From contig JAWPMT010000002.1 of the NCBI GenBank assembly GCA_033344775.1, forward strand, positions 248,001-312,000: a stretch of 64,000 nt of DNA, in the 5' to 3' direction. The notes beneath the pieces were generated by a model. The model was given only the letters and a program-made list of their open reading frames with translations. It ran no database searches and was not told where the DNA came from. Source of the DNA: Cytophagales bacterium. Its GTDB lineage: Bacteria; Bacteroidota; Bacteroidia; Cytophagales; Cyclobacteriaceae. Numbering within the stretch: the stretch's first letter is position 1; the number at the start of each line of letters is the position of its first letter. A program made the position numbers and the translations under genes. Shown in pieces: positions 1 to 10,300 of this stretch.

Positions 1-1
1 C

Positions 2-391
2 AAGGTGCAGGGAGATACCCACGAGCCTCGTTACCTGAGGTTGCAATGGGGCGATTTCCTTTTTGAAGGTCGTGCCGAAAAAGCAACGGTCACCCATAAG
101 TTGTTTGATACCAATGGCTATCCAGTCAGATCTACGGTCAATTGTACCTTTAAGACTCACAAGTCACTGGATCAACAGGCCAAGGAGGTGAAGAAAGAAT
201 CACCTGACCTGACCAAACGAAGATTGGTTGGGGAAGAAGATACGTTGCCGTTGATGTCAAATAAGGAGTATAAAGACCCTCAATATTATTTGGAATTGGC
301 ACGTATCAATCGCGTCAATAATTTCCGAAGACTCACAATAGGACAAAAATTGATCTTTCCACCAGTACTAAAAACGGAAGCAAATGGCTAA
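2..391 (+). CDS. eCIS tube/LysM protein (Afp7-like), 5' partial
   Basis: The reading frame is open from the first bases of the window, so the N-terminus lies upstream and only about 129 residues are visible. The C-terminal part (PQYYLELARINRVNNFRRL, then GQKLIFPP) has the look of a LysM-type fold, as in the Afp7/CIS_tube family that links the inner tube to the spike in extracellular contractile injection systems. The stop codon lies inside the next gene (8-bp overlap), and that gene is a VgrG-like spike, which matches the usual afp7-afp8 order. A GTG at position 5 could be read as a start, but the family is longer, so truncation by the window edge is preferred. Confidence 0.75.
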   Translation, partial: KVQGDTHEPRYLRLQWGDFLFEGRAEKATVTHKLFDTNGYPVRSTVNCTFKTHKSLDQQAKEVKKESPDLTKRRLVGEEDTLPLMSNKEYKDPQYYLELARINRVNNFRRLTIGQKLIFPPVLKTEANG

Positions 392-2135
392 CAGAAAATT
401 GCCTGTTCAGGATAAACTAGCCCTGTCTACCTACACGGTATTGGTAGAAGGGGAAGACCTGGGCGGACTGTATGGGTTGAAATCAATGATCGTTTCCAAA
501 ACCATCAACAGGATTCCGACAGCTCGAATTATTCTGGAAGATGGCAATGTAGCCAAAGAGGATTTTGAGATCAGTAGTGGCGACATGTTCATTCCTGGCA
601 AGGAAGTGGAGATCAACGCGGGCTATAGCATGAAGGAAGATCCTATCTTCAAAGGCATTGTCATCCGTCATAGTATCAAAACGTCGAGGGCGAGCTCTGC
701 ACTGATCGTAGACCTCAAAGATGCTGTAGTAGCTATGACCGCAGGACGAAAGAACAAATACTTCGAAGAAGTGACGGACAGTGATGTAATGGAGGAGTTG
801 CTGGGTACCTACAGTAAGCTCATACCCGATGTGGAGACCACCAAGGTGAAACATCTGGAAATGGTGCAGTACTACGTGAGCGATTGGGACTTCATGGTCA
901 CACGTGCTGAAGCGAACGGCCAGGTGGTGTTCGTGGATGATGGCAAAGTGACCGTGAAAAAGCCCGACCTGAGTGCATCGCCAATTGCAGAGCTGGCCTA
1001 TGGGCACAATGTGTTGGAATTTGAAGCGGGTGTGGACGCTCGGGATCAATATGCAACCACGAAGAGTATGGCCTGGGACTATGCCAAACAAGAAGTGCTT
1101 GAAGAAGAAGGCAAAGATCCGGGTTTCGAGGAACAGGGAAACCTGAAAGCCAAGGAATTGGCCGATGTACTGGGGCTGGAATCTTTTGATCAGGTACACT
1201 CAGGCAAAGTGTCCGATCAGGAGCTTAAAGCCTGGTCCGATGCCAAGTTGTCCAGAAGTCGATTATCCCATGTTCAGGGTCGGGTGAAGACCCATGGCGG
1301 TCATAAAGCCAAACCGGGAGAGACCCTGAATTTTGTGGGTTTTGGAGATCGGTTCAATGGCAAGGCCTTCATCTCATCCGTGACCCATACCATCACACCA
1401 GAGGAGGGTTGGTATAGTGATATTCAGTTTGGTTTGCCGCAGGATTGGTTTGTAGAAAAATACGAAAATGTCAGTGCCCGACCTGCTTCTGGGTTGATAC
1501 CACCTATTCAGGGATTGCAGAATGGTGTAGTTACCAATGTTCATGAAGATCCCGATGGGGAATTCCGGGTAAAAGTCAGGATTCCGGTAATTGATCCTCA
1601 AAATGAAGGAGTTTGGGCAAGGGTGGCCGCAGTGGATGCTGGAGCCAATCGTGGCTTGTTTTTCCGACCAGAGATTGAGGATGAAGTTATCGTTGGATTT
1701 TTCAATGACGATCCTACTGATCCGGTGGTCCTTGGCATGTTGCACAGTAGCGCCAAAGCTTCTCCTGTAAACCCAGCAGAGGAGAATAACGAGAAAGGTC
1801 TCTATACCAAGAGTGAAATGAAGCTGGTCTTTGATGATGACCTGATCAGTGTGACCCTGGAAACGCCTAAAGGCAATAAAATGGTGCTTAGTGAAGATGA
1901 AGGTGGCATTACCATGGAAGATGAAAATGGCAATAAGCTGGTGATGAGTGCAGACGGTATCATGATTGAGAGTGCCGCCGACCTGATCATGAAAGCTTCT
2001 GGTGATGTAACCATAGAAGGAACCAACCTGACCAGTACAGCACAGTCACAGTACCTCGCTGAAGGAAGTGCCGGGGCAGAACTTTCTTCCGGCGGTCAGG
2101 CGGTGATCAAAGGGGCCCTTGTGGCCATCAATTGA
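384..2135 (+). CDS. eCIS spike protein, VgrG/Afp8-like
   Basis: 583 aa. The protein resembles the phage gpD/VgrG spike family: an N-terminal gp27-like part (from STYTVLVEGEDLGGLYG), a middle OB-fold region around residues 375-460 (IQGLQNGVVTNVHEDPDGE, then FRVKVRIP and VWARVAA), and a C-terminal stretch of short repeats (about residues 480-560, such as GNKMVLSEDEGGI and GNKLVMSADGIMI) expected to form the triple beta-helix needle. Its role is the trimeric central spike on which the PAAR tip sits. The start overlaps the preceding gene by 8 bp, suggesting translational coupling. A 141-bp non-coding gap follows before the PAAR gene, unusually long for this operon; it contains a small perfect hairpin (GATACG-GAG-CGTATC, 2174-2188). 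Confidence 0.9.
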   Translation: MANRKLPVQDKLALSTYTVLVEGEDLGGLYGLKSMIVSKTINRIPTARIILEDGNVAKEDFEISSGDMFIPGKEVEINAGYSMKEDPIFKGIVIRHSIKTSRASSALIVDLKDAVVAMTAGRKNKYFEEVTDSDVMEELLGTYSKLIPDVETTKVKHLEMVQYYVSDWDFMVTRAEANGQVVFVDDGKVTVKKPDLSASPIAELAYGHNVLEFEAGVDARDQYATTKSMAWDYAKQEVLEEEGKDPGFEEQGNLKAKELADVLGLESFDQVHSGKVSDQELKAWSDAKLSRSRLSHVQGRVKTHGGHKAKPGETLNFVGFGDRFNGKAFISSVTHTITPEEGWYSDIQFGLPQDWFVEKYENVSARPASGLIPPIQGLQNGVVTNVHEDPDGEFRVKVRIPVIDPQNEGVWARVAAVDAGANRGLFFRPEIEDEVIVGFFNDDPTDPVVLGMLHSSAKASPVNPAEENNEKGLYTKSEMKLVFDDDLISVTLETPKGNKMVLSEDEGGITMEDENGNKLVMSADGIMIESAADLIMKASGDVTIEGTNLTSTAQSQYLAEGSAGAELSSGGQAVIKGALVAIN

Positions 2136-2276
2136 AATAGTCGTCCGCGAACAGGGCGATTTGAAAGATTAAGGATACGGAGCGTATCTGCGAAAGATTT
2201 TGAATAGGAAGAAAATGCTAGTCCGTAGTTCAAGATCATATGAAAAGAAAGAACAAGAACCTAAAACGAATACAAG

Positions 2277-2555
2277 ATGCCTGCAGCAGCAAGAGTAACA
2301 GATACCACGAACCACGGTGGGTCCATCGTGGGACCGGGAGAAGCCACGGTTTTGATCGGAGGCATGCCAGCAGCGGTGTTGGGAGATAATCACGTTTGCA
2401 CGTTACCCCCCAATGCGCATCAGCCTACGGCGAGCCCTTTTCCTTCAGGCAGTACAACCGTATTGATCGGAGGAAAACCTGCCGTAAGGGTAGGAGATAC
2501 CTGCATATGCGGAGCGAGTGCGGCAGTTGGAGAACCCACAGTAACGATTGGATAA
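2277..2555 (+). CDS. PAAR-domain spike tip protein (Afp10-like)
   Basis: 92 aa, matching a single PAAR domain. Two repeats are visible, GGSIVGPGEATVLIGGMPAA and GSTTVLIGGKPAVRVGDT, along with the histidine and cysteines (VCTLPPNAHQ, DTCICG) that coordinate the tip metal in PAAR proteins. The protein caps the VgrG-like spike and sharpens it for membrane puncture; in eCIS it may also carry cargo. It lies between the spike and the gp25-like baseplate gene with only 3 bp to the latter. There is no C-terminal extension, so this PAAR is structural rather than an evolved toxin. Confidence 0.92.
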   Translation: MPAAARVTDTTNHGGSIVGPGEATVLIGGMPAAVLGDNHVCTLPPNAHQPTASPFPSGSTTVLIGGKPAVRVGDTCICGASAAVGEPTVTIG

Positions 2556-2558
2556 TGA

Positions 2559-2981
2559 ATGAACTTCATGGAAGAGAATAACAACACCATTTTAGGACGT
2601 GGTTGGGGATTCCCAATTTCATTTAACCAGGCAAGTCATTCAGTTAATCTGGTGCAGGACGAGGAAGATGTGTTGCAAAGCTTACGAATTCTCTTGTCAA
2701 CCATTCAGCAGGAACGTGTACTCGAACCAGAGTACGGACTCGACCTGGTCCATATGATCTTCGAACCTTTATCGGTCACTTCGGCTGCCCTGTTGACCCG
2801 GAAGATCGAGCAAGCCATCCTGGACTTTGAGCCCCGGATCGAACTGGATAATGTCGATTATGTACAGGATGTCGCTAATGGACGTATCGACATTACCCTG
2901 GAATATACGATCCGGGCAACCAACACCCGAACGAACCTGGTTTACCCATTCTATTTCACCGAAGGAACTGATATCAGCTGA
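2559..2981 (+). CDS. Baseplate gp25-like protein (Afp9-like)
   Basis: 140 aa. The protein has the features of the T4 gp25/GPW family: an N-terminal GRGWGFPISF, then an EDVLQSLRILLSTIQQERVL helix and the EPEYGLDL segment (the gp25 'R-x-x-x-P-x-Y-G' region), ending in a beta-rich tail. It is the sheath-initiating baseplate component. An in-frame ATG at 2568 is an alternative start three codons downstream. Its stop overlaps the next start (ATGA at 2979-2983), indicating translational coupling within the eCIS operon. Confidence 0.9.
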   Translation: MNFMEENNNTILGRGWGFPISFNQASHSVNLVQDEEDVLQSLRILLSTIQQERVLEPEYGLDLVHMIFEPLSVTSAALLTRKIEQAILDFEPRIELDNVDYVQDVANGRIDITLEYTIRATNTRTNLVYPFYFTEGTDIS

Positions 2982-5900
2982 TGGCCAAGACCTGCTTCGA
3001 AAATCCGATCATCAGAGATGGCGTGAGTCAGCAACAAAGACTCACCAAAGCCTTGCTGCCGGAGTATGTAGCAGTGGATGAACGGAAGATTGAAGAACTG
3101 AAAACTTTTGTGCTGGAATTTTCCAGAGAACTGCACTTTTACGACAATAACAACGAAACCAGTGGAGACTGGTCTGGCTTCTTTGATCAGCAAGTGAGTC
3201 AGGATCAGCGGACCGAGCCACATTTTGCTTTGTTTCAGGCTTTTTTGGAGTTGTTCAGCATTGCTCAGGGCGACCTCAATACCCTGACGGCCAGGCACCT
3301 CGACTTTTATTACAAAGATGTCCTGCGACTCAAAGAAAATCCGCCGGTACCGGATCAGGTTTTTATCATATTAGAATTAGCCAAACACGTCGCCAATACC
3401 GGACACGTAATCAAAGAAGGTACGCGCTTCAAAGCTGGTAAGGACGAGATCGGGAGCAATATCTTCTATACGGCTCAATCAGAAATTGGGGTCAACAAAG
3501 CTACGGTTGGTGAGATCAAAAGCATTTATAGAGATCCTGAAACGAAGCTGTTGCACCAATCGGACATGTCAAACTCTGAAGATGGATTGGGGGCCGAGAT
3601 CCTGAATGATGCCAGTAGTTGGTATCCGTTTGGTAATGTAACGCGCAAGCAATCAGAAATAGGTTTTGCCTTTGCTTCTCCGATCCTCAACCTGGCGGAA
3701 GGCATCCGGAGAATTACGGTCAAACTTACTTTCAAGGAATTCAATGACGAGCAGCTAACGGCATTCTCCAACCTGCATCCGCTAATGCTGAACAATGCCC
3801 TCAATTTCTACTTCAGTGGAGAAGAAGAGTGGATCGGACCTTCCGAAATGGATGAAGCCATATTGCAAAGTGAGGAGTACCTGGCCATGGCCGAAGAAGC
3901 CGCCATCGAATGGTTGAATGGTGTTCAGACATGGCAGGAAATTACAGGAGATGTCGTTGATTCCCCTTATACAGGGTACGGAGATCAGGTCAATGATTAT
4001 GGTATTGGTAAAAAATCTGCAAAAGACATCCTTGAGAAACGAGCGGAATTAACGGATCAGAAATTCACGTCCTTGACAGAGGTCAGGGCAGTAGAGGGGG
4101 TAGGAGTAGACAAGATCAATGACATCCTCTACACGTTTGGTGCAGCGTATAGGTACAATAACATTTTGATCAGTGTTTCCAAGAAGGAATTGATCATTAC
4201 CCGAACCATAGGAAAAGACAAACCTGCCATTGTACCCTACAATCAGGAAGTGCTTGTTGATCCTTTGGATACCAATCAGCCGGCCATGAAGGTGGTTCTG
4301 GATACCAGCAAGGTCAATCCCGGATCAGCAGAACATGAACCCTACATTTATGAATCTCTGGAGCACCTGGAGATCCAACAAATTGACCTGGAAGTTGATG
4401 TCAGGGAGGTAGGAACGCTGGTGGTACAAAACGATCGCACGGTCATGGACCCTTCCAAGAACATGGCTCCTTTTGGCATTACACCTGTATTAGGTAGTAC
4501 ATTTTATATTGGGAATCATGAGGTATTCCAAAAGCAACTGACCCGACTGGACATTAATCTGGAGTGGTTCGGTATTCCTGAATCGGATTTCGCATCCTAT
4601 TATCAGTATTACGATATTAGCGTAGATCAGCACGATGGCTCAAACCCCATAAGTGCCTCAAATCTCGGTCGTGATAATGCGGCCTTTCGAGCGAATATCG
4701 ATTTGCTGGACAGACGTAAATGGAATGCATTGGCCAAGGAGGAGTATTTATTTGATGCCACAGGACCGGTTTCGGATCCGGTACCTAATCTGCATCAGAT
4801 CCGAATAGAAAATACGGAACTGGCGTCGGTCAATAGAGATTGGGAATTGTCACCATCGGATAACTTCAATACTGAAACACAGAAAGGTTTTTTGCGGCTG
4901 GAATTAGCCAAACATGATTTTGGGCATAAGGATTATCAGATTGCTTTCACGCATCAGATTTTGGCAGGAGTTAAGAATAATGCCATCGCCAAAATTCCGA
5001 ATCAGCCTTACAATCCTACCCTCAAAACCGTATCGCTGAATTATAAGTCCTCCGTGTGCTTTAATTGCACGGAACAAGCGTCTTCTGAGATAGAGGTTCC
5101 TGAAAAATTCTTTCATCTGCATCCTTTTGGAGCGACGGAACAAGTGGCTTCGGGCAATGCCAACGAACCTTATTACTTCCTACCACAGTACCCCAATGAA
5201 GGGGAACTGTACATCGGTTTGGATAATCTCTTACCAGCCCAAAACCTCTCCATTCTGATGCAGGTATTGGAAGGAAGTGAAGATGCGGATACGACTAGAC
5301 CAGACGTATCCTGGTCGTATTTATCGGATAATCAATGGCAACCTTTCAAATCCCTGGATATCCTCTCAGATACCACCAATGGCCTACTGACTTCTGGGAT
5401 CATCGATTTCTCATTTTATAAGACCACCACCAATACCGATAGCCTGCTCACCACTGGTAAACACTGGATCAGGGCAACAGTACCCGATGGCTACAAAGCC
5501 ATTCCTGAATTTGTCAACATCATCACTCAGGCGGTTGTGGCCCAATTTGAGGACAATGAAAATGATCCTAACTACCTGTCAAAGGCCCTGACAGCAGAAA
5601 CCGTCAGCAAATTAGAGTTCAGTGATTCTTCCATCAGAGGCATTGAACAGCCTTTTGCTTCAGTTGGTGGAGCGGTTCGTGAAGAAAGTACTGCGTTTTA
5701 TACGAGGGTAAGCGAGCGGCTGCGTCATAAGCAACGTGCGATTACCATCTGGGATTATGAACGATTGATCTTGCAGGCATTTCCATCGGTCTATAAGGTC
5801 AAGTGTCTCAACCATACCCGGTACAGCGGCAAGGTTACGTCTTACAATCAGTTGACGCCAGGACATGTTAGCATCATCGTGGTGTCCAATGTGCAAAACA

Positions 5901-7309
5901 AGAACGCCATCAATCCCATCACGCCCAGGACAAGTCTCAACCGACTGGAAGAGATCAAAGCATATTTGGATGCTTATCGGACTGAGCCCATCGAATTGCA
6001 TGTACATAACCCTGTCTATGAAAAGATCACCGTGGATTTTAAAGTGAAATTCCGTCGGGGGTATGACAAGGGTTTTTACGAAAGACAACTGGAAGACGAG
6101 ATCAAAGCCTTTTTGTCACCTTGGGCCTATGACCAACCGGACATTTCCTTTGGTGGTCGCATTCACCAATCACGGATCATTGACTTTATTGACGAACGTG
6201 AATATGTAGATTTTGTGACCTGCTTCAAGATGTTTCATTCGATCCAACCAAGTGATGGAACTGATCCTGAACACATGATTGAAATGGAACTAACGACGGA
6301 GGCCATTGCTTCCACTTCAGCATCCATATTGAGTTCTGCAGGAGGGATCAATGAGTATGGTAATCACAAGATCACGGTCCTTTCAGATCATGATAATTGT
6401 GGAGATTGTGACGATAACCTGATCGATCCGCCACCTCCGGTATTGTCTGCCGATAGCTGTTGCGATGAAACAGATATTTCGGTAGGAAACAAGGACGATC
6501 CCTATTCCTATAGTGTGCCAGATATGAGAGCATTCCCTGTGCCACCTCAAACGGAATTGTGTCCACCGATCCCTGAACCAGCCCCGGTTGCCAGTATGCC
6601 CAGGGTGGTCATTCATGATGTGACCAATGCCCAATTCAATGTACAACGGCAACGTTCTGTGTATCTACTCAAAGGGGATCATACCTTTTTTGTTCCAATG
6701 AATTTCCAATTCAGTCTGTCCGCAACGGTGGTGGAAGTACCTGATGCGAACTCGATAATATTAGAAGGGAATCATACAGAAGAGGGGTGGCTTTTACTTG
6801 AAAACTTGTCGGATATCACGAATAATCCTTCTTTCTATCGGATTGCCCGATGGCCAGTGGTGAAGCGACCCGGTTTTGACGGAAAAAATACACGTTTGAC
6901 ATTGATCAAACCGCACAAGATCCAGGTAGGGGATCAGGTGAACTTGTTCAAAAGGACAGGTCGTCGCATCCGTCAGGTTTTCCTACCTAAAGTTACGTCT
7001 GAAATGGTGTTCAATAAGACCCGGATCAACCTGCAATTGATCTTGAATGTCGGGCATACGCTCCGGGTACGTCCTGCCAATCATGCAGGCATAGACCGAT
7101 TGCAACTTAAAGGATCAGAGAACACGATTGACCGGTTCATTGTCTTGCGTTCCGGACTTGGGTTTGATCGATACTCTATCCAGGTGGAGGCTACTGCATT
7201 CGATCCTCTGCCAAGATTCAATGACCTGGGATGGCGGGTATTGATGGAAAATGAGAATTACTTCATTGGACCCGGAGATTCTTCGGAAGAAATACTAGTT
7301 GATTTATGA
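2981..7309 (+). CDS. eCIS baseplate wedge protein, Afp11/gpJ-like
   Basis: 1442 aa. A very large baseplate protein following the gp25 homologue, as afp11 does. The central part (about residues 890-1110) is the best match to baseplate J, with VREESTAFYTRVSERLRHKQ, then RAITIWDYERLILQAFPSVYK. Two features look added. One is a helix-hairpin-helix-like segment at about residues 330-388 (LTEVRAVEGVGVDKINDIL). The other is a Cys/Pro-rich linker at about residues 1130-1205 (NCGDCDDN, DSCCDE) leading to a beta-rich C-terminal extension. The gene overlaps the previous one by 1 bp and the next by 4 bp. It probably forms baseplate wedges with the Afp12-like protein. Confidence 0.88.
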   Translation: MAKTCFENPIIRDGVSQQQRLTKALLPEYVAVDERKIEELKTFVLEFSRELHFYDNNNETSGDWSGFFDQQVSQDQRTEPHFALFQAFLELFSIAQGDLNTLTARHLDFYYKDVLRLKENPPVPDQVFIILELAKHVANTGHVIKEGTRFKAGKDEIGSNIFYTAQSEIGVNKATVGEIKSIYRDPETKLLHQSDMSNSEDGLGAEILNDASSWYPFGNVTRKQSEIGFAFASPILNLAEGIRRITVKLTFKEFNDEQLTAFSNLHPLMLNNALNFYFSGEEEWIGPSEMDEAILQSEEYLAMAEEAAIEWLNGVQTWQEITGDVVDSPYTGYGDQVNDYGIGKKSAKDILEKRAELTDQKFTSLTEVRAVEGVGVDKINDILYTFGAAYRYNNILISVSKKELIITRTIGKDKPAIVPYNQEVLVDPLDTNQPAMKVVLDTSKVNPGSAEHEPYIYESLEHLEIQQIDLEVDVREVGTLVVQNDRTVMDPSKNMAPFGITPVLGSTFYIGNHEVFQKQLTRLDINLEWFGIPESDFASYYQYYDISVDQHDGSNPISASNLGRDNAAFRANIDLLDRRKWNALAKEEYLFDATGPVSDPVPNLHQIRIENTELASVNRDWELSPSDNFNTETQKGFLRLELAKHDFGHKDYQIAFTHQILAGVKNNAIAKIPNQPYNPTLKTVSLNYKSSVCFNCTEQASSEIEVPEKFFHLHPFGATEQVASGNANEPYYFLPQYPNEGELYIGLDNLLPAQNLSILMQVLEGSEDADTTRPDVSWSYLSDNQWQPFKSLDILSDTTNGLLTSGIIDFSFYKTTTNTDSLLTTGKHWIRATVPDGYKAIPEFVNIITQAVVAQFEDNENDPNYLSKALTAETVSKLEFSDSSIRGIEQPFASVGGAVREESTAFYTRVSERLRHKQRAITIWDYERLILQAFPSVYKVKCLNHTRYSGKVTSYNQLTPGHVSIIVVSNVQNKNAINPITPRTSLNRLEEIKAYLDAYRTEPIELHVHNPVYEKITVDFKVKFRRGYDKGFYERQLEDEIKAFLSPWAYDQPDISFGGRIHQSRIIDFIDEREYVDFVTCFKMFHSIQPSDGTDPEHMIEMELTTEAIASTSASILSSAGGINEYGNHKITVLSDHDNCGDCDDNLIDPPPPVLSADSCCDETDISVGNKDDPYSYSVPDMRAFPVPPQTELCPPIPEPAPVASMPRVVIHDVTNAQFNVQRQRSVYLLKGDHTFFVPMNFQFSLSATVVEVPDANSIILEGNHTEEGWLLLENLSDITNNPSFYRIARWPVVKRPGFDGKNTRLTLIKPHKIQVGDQVNLFKRTGRRIRQVFLPKVTSEMVFNKTRINLQLILNVGHTLRVRPANHAGIDRLQLKGSENTIDRFIVLRSGLGFDRYSIQVEATAFDPLPRFNDLGWRVLMENENYFIGPGDSSEEILVDL

Positions 7310-10300
7310 TTGAAACGATTGCCATATCACGTCAGACACCTGCTATACGAAGCATGGATTTCCAATACCTCAAAGCTGAGGGGATTCGTCGTATCCAGGA
7401 GCTTTCAGGTAAGATATGGACGGATTACAACGTTCATGATCCGGGTGTCATGCTCCTTGAGGTGCTTTGCTATGCCCTGACGGACCTGGGTTATCGGACT
7501 TCATTTGACATGAAGGACCTGTTGGCTTCCAATCCTAACGACAACATCAATGACGGCTATCAGTTTTTTACGGCCAGAGAAATCCTCCACAACAACGCCC
7601 TGACCATACTGGACTACCGCAAACTCATCATGGATGTGAGTGTGCTGGCGGACGAGTCCAATGAGAATAGCGAGATCATTGGGATCAAAAATGCCTGGTT
7701 GACGGTGGCAGACCGTGCGGAATACGATGTATTTGTTCATCGTGATAAGAATTTGCTTGCTTACGTTCCTCCTAAATTGGGTGATCAGAATCCCCTGGAA
7801 ATCAAAGCGCTATACAATGTGGTACTGGAATTCAGTGATTCACAAGTATTCGGCGATCTGAACGTAGATTATCTGGAAGATACTGTACAGGCATTCCATC
7901 CAAATGTGGTTGCGCTCATTCAGGGTAATCCAGTTGATAAGCCGTTAGTTGGAATGGCGCCGCACGATCGGGCCTTTTACCAGCGCCTGGAAGGAATGAG
8001 TGCCGAAGATTTTGACCAGGTGGTTGCTCAGACCCGAGTGTTGCTCAATCTGACCTTTCGGGTAAAAGTGCAGTTCCCTCGGTGGGATGAGGTCGATTTG
8101 AAGTGGACGGACATTCGTGAAGTCAAGAAGTCGATCCAATCTATTGTCTTGACTTATCTCTTTTTGCCTGATGAACTGGGTATCACGCACAAATTGGATG
8201 AAGATCACAATATCCTGTTGGCAAGCATCCACGAAGATTTCAAAAGCCGCCCTGTACCCTTTATTGACGAGATCACCACCCGGCTAAACTACGAAGTACT
8301 GGGGTATGCAACTAGCATGCTCGTCACCTATCAGACCAAAGTTTTCAAAATACTGGAGATACTGGCTAAGGTGAAATCACGATTACATGCGCATCGAAAC
8401 TTGTGTGAAGATTTTCTCAGCTATAAGGCCCTCAAAATAGAAGAAATCCTATTGTGTGCTGACATTGAGCTTTCAGTCAGTGCCAATGTGGAGCGTGTCC
8501 AGGCGGAAATCTATTTCCTGTTAGATCGGTTCCTGTCTCCGACGGTGAATTTCTACTCCTTGCCCGAGATCCTGATACGGGATTCTGAAGAGAAGAAATA
8601 TCAAGTGATCAACATCAATCGGGATAAGAATATTCTGACCGTTTCTTCGCTCATCAGACAGGAACTCAACGCCGGAGACATCATCAGCCTTTCGGGCTTT
8701 GCCCAGGAGGTACTGGAAGTGACCCTTGTTTCTGCCGAAATCAATCCATTTCAATCAACCTACACCGATTTGAAGGTGGAAGAGTCCGTGCTTAGTTTGA
8801 TCGATTCAGATCGGGGCTATTTGTTCATTGGCAAGCTGAGTGAAGAGGAGAACAGACTGACAGAACAAGTATTTGAAGGTCCGGCATTGGAAAATGGCTT
8901 CATTGATAATGAGGAATTGAAAATAGCCGACCGCAAGCGGTTCATTCATGCTTCAGATATCATCAACCTGATCATGGATGTGGAAGGTGTGGAAGCAGTC
9001 AAGAAATTGCAGATTGCAAACTTTCCGCAGGATGAAAATCCCGATATCCTGGCAAAAAGTGTACGATGGTGTTTGGAAATGGCCATTGATCAGGACTATG
9101 TACCACGCCTGAGTCCCGGTCGATCTAAACTGACCTTTTACAAAAACGAATTGCCTTTTCAGGCCAATAGCCTTGAAGTAGAACGATTATTTGAGGAAAA
9201 GAAAGCCAACCAACGGCCGCAGAAAACAGCTGATCCGATCTTGGATTTTGATGTGCCGGCTGGTGAGTGCCGGGAGTTGTCCGACTATGTCAGTGTTCAG
9301 GATGATTTGCCCATAACCCACGGTGTAGGTCCGGCAGGTGTGCCACTGGATTACCTGGATGATGATGCTGCCAAGTTACGCACAGCCCATGCCCGGCAGC
9401 TCAAAGGGTTTTTAATGATTTTTGATCAGTTATTGGCCAATTACTTGTCCCAGCTAGATCACGTGAAGGATCTGTTTTCTTTCAACCCCAAGCGCAAATT
9501 GAAGGTTGCCGACGAGGATTTTCATCAGAATTACGATTTTCAGGTGGATAAAACCTACTATTCACAGCCCCTGATTGATGTGGTGGATGCTGCAATTGAT
9601 CTCTATGTGGATTTTGATGGGTTCAATCCTACAGACGATGAAGCCGCCCGAGAACTAAAAAAAGCAGCCTTTAAAGCGGAGCACCTGGAGGTATTACAAT
9701 CCCTGACGGAAACTGAAGACACTTTTTCGCAAAGAAGAAATAAATTCCTGGATCACCTAATGGGACGCTTCGCGGAGCAATTCACAGACTATGCACTTTT
9801 GGCTTATAAACTGGATGGACCTAAAACTGACCTGGAACTCATTGAAGACAAACAGGACTTTCTGAACATTTACCCGGAGATCAGTGCCAATCGCGGTAAG
9901 GCTTTCAATTACATCAACCCTTTGCTCTGGCACCTGGATAACGTTTCGGGATTGGTAAAACGAGTCAATTTCATTTCGGGAATTGATCCGGCAGAGCTTG
10001 TTGATCTGCAGTTTGATCCGGATCATATCCATATAACCGGAACAGAAGGAGATTTTGGCTTTGAGATCCTATATGAAGGAAACCCCTTGCTGTTCAGTTC
10101 GACCACTTACACCACAATGAAGGAGCTTAAATCCGTGGTGGAAAAGGTAATCCTTTATGGTCTTTGTGAGGATAATTACCAAATTACCTGTCGACAGGAG
10201 CTGGGAGATCATCTGCTCAGTATCAAGCTTTTTATGGGCACGGAAGTAGTTGCAGCCATAGAAGATAACTTCACAACAGAAGAGGATGCCAGGACGGCCT

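Noticed and set aside
483-1199. Minus-strand ORF of 238 aa inside the spike gene
   Set aside because: Fully antisense to the well-supported VgrG-like gene, with biased composition (His/Phe/Arg-rich) and no motif.
5660-6088. Minus-strand 142-aa ORF inside the Afp11-like gene
   Set aside because: Antisense to the most conserved part of baseplate J; no independent support.
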